From Pseudomonadota bacterium (GTDB lineage Bacteria > Pseudomonadota > Gammaproteobacteria > Burkholderiales > Rhodocyclaceae), in the NCBI GenBank assembly GCA_018241685.1, contig JAFEDJ010000069.1, forward strand, positions 275,623-339,622: a DNA stretch of 64,000 nucleotides, read 5' to 3'. The notes under the pieces are model-generated. The model ran no database searches. It saw only the letters and a program-made list of their open reading frames with translations, and was not told the origin of the DNA. The position numbers were made by a program, and so were the translations under genes. Below are positions 60,984 through 64,000 of the stretch, in pieces (position 1 is the first letter of the stretch; each line of letters opens with the position of its first letter).

Positions 60984-61910
60984 ATGTCAATGACGGGAGT
61001 ATTGCGGCCGGGACACTGCCAATTGCGCGTTCTGGACCTGGAGGAGTCGGTCAATTTCTATACCAACGTATTTGGCCTGGTCGAAACGGGACGGGACAAA
61101 TCGGGGCGCGTCTATTTCAAATGCCATGACGAGCGCGACCACCACAGCTTCGTCATCCGCGAAGCCGACCGCGCCGGCATGGACTTCTATGCCTTCAAGG
61201 TGCGCGACAAGGCCACGCTGGAAAAGCTCAATTCGGACCTGCGCGCCTACGGCGTGCCGACCGAACGCATTCCGGCCGGCGAACTGCTCGAAACCGGCGA
61301 GCGCGTGCGCTTCGAAGTACCCACCGGCCATCTGATCGAGCTCTACGCGGAAAAGACCGCCGTCGGCGACGGCCTCGGCTATGTGAATCCGGACGTGATC
61401 ATCGAGAACCGCAAGGGCATCTCGCCGGTGCGCCTCGACCACTGGCAGATCCACGGCGCCGACCTGGATGGCAGCCGCGACCTGTTCGTCAATGTGCTCG
61501 GCTTCAGCCTGGTGGAGAAGATCCTCGGCGAAGACGGCAAGACCGACATGGCCGTGTGGCTGAGCTGTTCCACCAAGGCCCACGACATCGCCTTCGTGCG
61601 CGACGAGCGCAACAACACGTTGCACCACGCCTCCTTCCTGCTGGAAACCTGGGAGCAGGTGCTGCGCGCCGCCGACCTGATGGGCAAGTACCGCGTCTCC
61701 ATCGACAACGGCCCGCTGCGCCACGGCATAACCCGCGGCACGACGATCTACTCCTTCGACCCGTCCGGCAACCGCTTGGAAACCTTCTGCGGCGGCTACG
61801 ACTTCTATCCCGACATGCAGCCCTACACCTGGACCTGGGACGAACTGGGTTCGGCGATCTTCTATCACACCCGCGCCCTCAACGAGCGCTTCCTGACCGT
61901 CGTGACCTGA
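60984..61910 (+). CDS. dmpB: Catechol 2,3-dioxygenase (meta-cleavage)
   Basis: 308 residues, the usual size of the XylE/DmpB group. Two-domain extradiol dioxygenase; the Fe(II) ligands are visible as His in LDHWQIHG, His in TLHHASF and Glu in RLETFCGGYD. Opens catechol to 2-hydroxymuconate semialdehyde. Strong AAAGGAGG ribosome site. First gene of the plus-strand lower-pathway operon. Confidence 0.95.
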   Translation: MSMTGVLRPGHCQLRVLDLEESVNFYTNVFGLVETGRDKSGRVYFKCHDERDHHSFVIREADRAGMDFYAFKVRDKATLEKLNSDLRAYGVPTERIPAGELLETGERVRFEVPTGHLIELYAEKTAVGDGLGYVNPDVIIENRKGISPVRLDHWQIHGADLDGSRDLFVNVLGFSLVEKILGEDGKTDMAVWLSCSTKAHDIAFVRDERNNTLHHASFLLETWEQVLRAADLMGKYRVSIDNGPLRHGITRGTTIYSFDPSGNRLETFCGGYDFYPDMQPYTWTWDELGSAIFYHTRALNERFLTVVT

Positions 61911-62030
61911 CGACGGCGCCGCGGACGGGCTGACGCCCCGACCCGTCCGGCCCTTCCCTCTGTCTGACCGAGCGACGTCCCCGCGCCCAGCGCGGGAGGC
62001 GAAGGGCCCGCTCACCCTCTGGAAACGCAA

Positions 62031-62825
62031 ATGGATCTTCAACTCCTTGGCAAACACGCACTGGTGACCGGCTCGACGGCGGGCATCGGTTTCGCCACCG
62101 CCCAGCGCCTCGCCGCCGAAGGCGTGGCGGTAACGCTCAATGGACGTACCGCGGCCGGCGTCGACGCCGCCGTCCAGCGCCTGCGCGCCCTCCTCCCCGA
62201 CGCGCGGGTCGACGGCATCGCCGCCGACCTCGCCGGCCCGGACGGCACCGCCCTTCTGGCGGAACGCTGCGAACACGTGGACATCCTGGTCAACAACCTC
62301 GGCATCTACGAGCCGAAGCCTTTCGAGGAAATCAGCGATGCGGACTGGCTGCGCTTCTTCGACGTGAATGTGATGAGCGGCGTGCGCCTGTCCCGCGTCG
62401 CCTTTCCGGCCATGAAACGGCGCAGCTTCGGGCGGATCATCTTCGTCTCCAGCGAATCCGGTCTCAATCCGCCGCCCGAGATGATCCATTACGGCATGAC
62501 CAAGGCCGCCCAGCTGTCCATCGCCCGCGCCCTCGCCGAAGCGAGCAAGGGCAGCGCGGTCACCGTCAATGCGGTCCTCCCCGGCCCGACCCGTACCGAG
62601 GGCTCGCGCGCCTTCACCGAACGCCTGGCCCGCGAACAAGGCATCGACGAGGCTCAGGTGGAGCGCAACTATTTCGCCGAGGAGCGCCCTGCTTCGCTGC
62701 TCGGCCGCTTCATCGACCCGGCCGAAGTGGCCGCCACCATCACTTACCTATGCAGCCCCCTTGCCGCCGCGACCAACGGTTCATCCGTGCGCGTGGATGG
62801 CGGCGTCGTGCGCAGCATCGTTTGA
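62031..62825 (+). CDS. Short-chain dehydrogenase/reductase
   Basis: 264 residues. NAD(P) motif TGSTAGIG, NNLG loop (VDILVNNLGIYEP), catalytic Ser (FVSSESGLNPPP) and YGMTK, and the terminal SSVRVDGGVV. Lies between the dioxygenase and the acetaldehyde dehydrogenase, where a semialdehyde dehydrogenase or hydrolase gene is expected. It belongs to neither of those families, so it may act on a side-chain or alcohol intermediate or on another substrate. The 120-base gap before it holds no gene. Confidence 0.88.
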   Translation: MDLQLLGKHALVTGSTAGIGFATAQRLAAEGVAVTLNGRTAAGVDAAVQRLRALLPDARVDGIAADLAGPDGTALLAERCEHVDILVNNLGIYEPKPFEEISDADWLRFFDVNVMSGVRLSRVAFPAMKRRSFGRIIFVSSESGLNPPPEMIHYGMTKAAQLSIARALAEASKGSAVTVNAVLPGPTRTEGSRAFTERLAREQGIDEAQVERNYFAEERPASLLGRFIDPAEVAATITYLCSPLAAATNGSSVRVDGGVVRSIV

Positions 62826-62848
62826 CGCACTTTCCCGAGGACATTGCG

Positions 62849-63763
62849 ATGACCCAAAAAATCAAATGCGCCCTGATCGGCCCGGGCAACATCGGCACGG
62901 ACCTGCTGGCCAAGCTGCAGCGCAGCCCCGTGCTGGAGCCGGTGTGGATGGTCGGCATCGACCTGGAATCGGACGGCCTCAAGCGCGCCCGTGAGATGGG
63001 CCTCAAGACCACCGCCGACGGCGTGGACGGCCTGCTGCCCCACGTGCTCGCCGACGGCGTGCAGATCGCCTTCGACGCCACCAGCGCCTACGTGCATGCC
63101 GAGAACAGCCGCAAGCTCAACGAACTGGGCGTGCTGATGGTCGACCTGACCCCCGCCGCCATCGGCCCCTACTGCGTGCCGCCGGTGAACCTCAAGCAGC
63201 ACGTCGGCCAACGGGAAATGAACGTCAACATGGTCACCTGTGGTGGCCAGGCGACGATCCCGATGGTCGCCGCGATCTCCCGCGTGCAGCCAGTGGAGTA
63301 CGGCGAAATCATCGCCACCGTCTCGTCCAAGAGCGCTGGCCCCGGCACCCGCAAGAACATCGACGAATTCACCCGCACCACCGCCGGCGCGGTCGAGAAG
63401 GTCGGCGGCGCCAAGAAAGGCAAGGCCATCATCATCATCAACCCGGCCGAACCCCCGCTGATGATGCGCGACACCGTGCATTGCCTGGTCGAAGGCGAAC
63501 CGCAGCAGGATGCGATCCGCGAATCCATCGCCGCGATGATCCAGGAAGTCCAGAAGTACGTGCCGGGCTACCGCCTGGTGAACGGCCCGGTCTTCGACGG
63601 CAACCGCGTGTCGGTTTATCTCGAAGTCGAAGGCCTCGGCGACTACCTGCCCAAGTACGCCGGCAACCTCGACATCATGACCGCCGCCGCCGCCCGCACT
63701 GCCGAGATGTTCGCCGAGGAAATCCTCGCTGGCAGCCTGACCCTCAAACCCGTCACCGCCTAA
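62849..63763 (+). CDS. dmpF: Acetaldehyde dehydrogenase (acylating)
   Basis: 304 residues from the ATG at 62849 (GAGGA upstream); the frame is open further upstream inside the SDR gene. Converts acetaldehyde, CoA and NAD to acetyl-CoA. Features: LIGPGNIGTDL (NAD), MVTCGGQATIPM with the catalytic Cys, and SAGPGTRKNIDEFTRTT. It normally forms a channelling complex with the aldolase encoded next. Confidence 0.96.
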   Translation: MTQKIKCALIGPGNIGTDLLAKLQRSPVLEPVWMVGIDLESDGLKRAREMGLKTTADGVDGLLPHVLADGVQIAFDATSAYVHAENSRKLNELGVLMVDLTPAAIGPYCVPPVNLKQHVGQREMNVNMVTCGGQATIPMVAAISRVQPVEYGEIIATVSSKSAGPGTRKNIDEFTRTTAGAVEKVGGAKKGKAIIIINPAEPPLMMRDTVHCLVEGEPQQDAIRESIAAMIQEVQKYVPGYRLVNGPVFDGNRVSVYLEVEGLGDYLPKYAGNLDIMTAAAARTAEMFAEEILAGSLTLKPVTA

Positions 63764-63773
63764 GGAAAGCACC

Positions 63774-64000
63774 ATGGAACTCAAAGGCAAGCAGATTCCG
63801 CACGAGCCCGCCGCACGGCCGCCCGAAGGCGGGCGAGATCCCCTCGGGGGATCGGCGGCCGTACCCGGCCGCCGAGGGGCCGTCACTGTGCATGACATGA
63901 CCCTGCGGGACGGCATGCACCCCAAGCGTCACCTGATGACGCTCGAGCAGATGAAGAGCATCGCCACCGGCCTCGACGAAGCCGGCGTGCCGCTGATCGA
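63774..64000 (+). CDS. dmpG: 4-hydroxy-2-oxovalerate aldolase, 5' part, with inserted segment
   Basis: 75 codons visible, running off the window. The ATG at 63774 has AAGGAAAG upstream. MELKGKQI and then VTVHDMTLRDGMHPKRH are the expected N-terminus of this aldolase (splits 4-hydroxy-2-oxovalerate to pyruvate and acetaldehyde). Between them lie 28 extra codons, Pro/Gly/Arg-rich, encoded by a triple-hairpin element. The frame is kept. A GTG at 63888 could give a shortened protein, but it lacks a ribosome site. Confidence 0.9.
   Translation, partial: MELKGKQIPHEPAARPPEGGRDPLGGSAAVPGRRGAVTVHDMTLRDGMHPKRHLMTLEQMKSIATGLDEAGVPLI
63798..63881 (+). mobile_element. 84-nt palindromic repeat element inserted in frame in dmpG
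   Basis: Contains three adjacent inverted repeats: GCCCGCC/GGCGGGC (63806-63812, 63828-63834), GATCCCC-TCG-GGGGATC (63837-63853) and CGGCGGCCG-TACC-CGGCCGCCG (63853-63874). The length is a multiple of three and has no stop in the gene's frame. The look is that of the short REP-like palindromes scattered in betaproteobacterial genomes. Exact borders are inferred from the normal protein sequence. Confidence 0.65.

Noticed and set aside
1..64000. Insertion sequences, integrases, tRNA or rRNA genes
   Set aside because: No transposase or integrase motif, no tRNA-like cloverleaf and no rRNA sequence was noticed on reading; weak tRNA signals could still be missed without a dedicated scan.

Overview
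The window is GC-rich, densely coded chromosomal DNA with an almost perfectly bacterial gene layout (short gaps, many ATGA-type stop/start overlaps). Gene content points to a betaproteobacterium of the Rhodocyclales/Azoarcus-Thauera-Aromatoleum kind: a dmp-type multicomponent phenol hydroxylase with a DmpR/XylR activator, meta-cleavage genes, a Liv-type ABC importer beside a phenol-pathway outer-membrane protein, PurT, a betaproteobacterial MutL and lysS/prfB of the usual type. The taxonomic call is inference from gene families; no rRNA or tRNA gene was seen. No insertion sequence, prophage or CRISPR array was found.

Layout. 1-3529: a TonB-dependent receptor (truncated by the window edge), a divergent Met-rich secreted protein, a 2H phosphoesterase, then a 0.57 kb gene-free stretch with four copies of a DnaA-box-containing repeat. 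3530-8740: a five-gene uracil/cytosine operon on the minus strand (URC1-like, URC4-like, upp, RutR-like TetR, codA) with a RutR-type operator, a sigma54-like promoter and an NtrC-type site stacked in front of it. 9092-24248: housekeeping and signalling genes (Pal-like lipoprotein, ClC antiporter, class-I amidotransferase hydrolase, MarR regulator, OmpA-like protein, purT, chemoreceptor, mutL, PAS-GGDEF-EAL protein, two pseudouridine synthases). 24406-35313: a Cys-rich secreted protein, prfB with its programmed +1 frameshift, a membrane-anchored protein of unknown function followed by an Mks-type condensin operon (kleisin, MukE-like, SMC-like ATPase), a diguanylate cyclase and lysS. 35489-45419: a flotillin/YqiJ/PspA membrane-stress operon, a TetR-controlled ABC efflux operon, an atypical H-NS-like protein and an exonuclease/GIY-YIG nuclease fusion.

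45420-64000 is an aromatic catabolic island. Phenol hydroxylase dmpKLMNOP is preceded by an excellent sigma54 promoter and two repeated candidate upstream activator sites; dmpR is convergent with it. A separate eight-gene minus-strand operon carries an ABC importer (substrate-binding protein, LivGFHM), a MetA-type outer-membrane protein, a hemerythrin-domain protein and 2-hydroxypentadienoate hydratase, and ends in a strong terminator before dmpR. Divergent from it is a LysR regulator followed by catechol 2,3-dioxygenase, an SDR, acylating acetaldehyde dehydrogenase and the start of 4-hydroxy-2-oxovalerate aldolase. Together these would take up phenol-like compounds, hydroxylate them to catechols, cleave the ring in meta and funnel the products to pyruvate and acetyl-CoA; the step(s) from ring-cleavage product to 2-hydroxypentadienoate are not obvious in the window.

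Most unusual items: the DnaA-box repeat array (2975-3526), the layered NtrC/sigma54/RutR control of a URC-type uracil pathway, an 84-nt triple-hairpin element inserted in frame near the start of the aldolase gene (63798-63881), the Mks condensin operon without a nuclease subunit but with a membrane protein, and an H-NS-like protein that appears to have lost its DNA-binding arginines.
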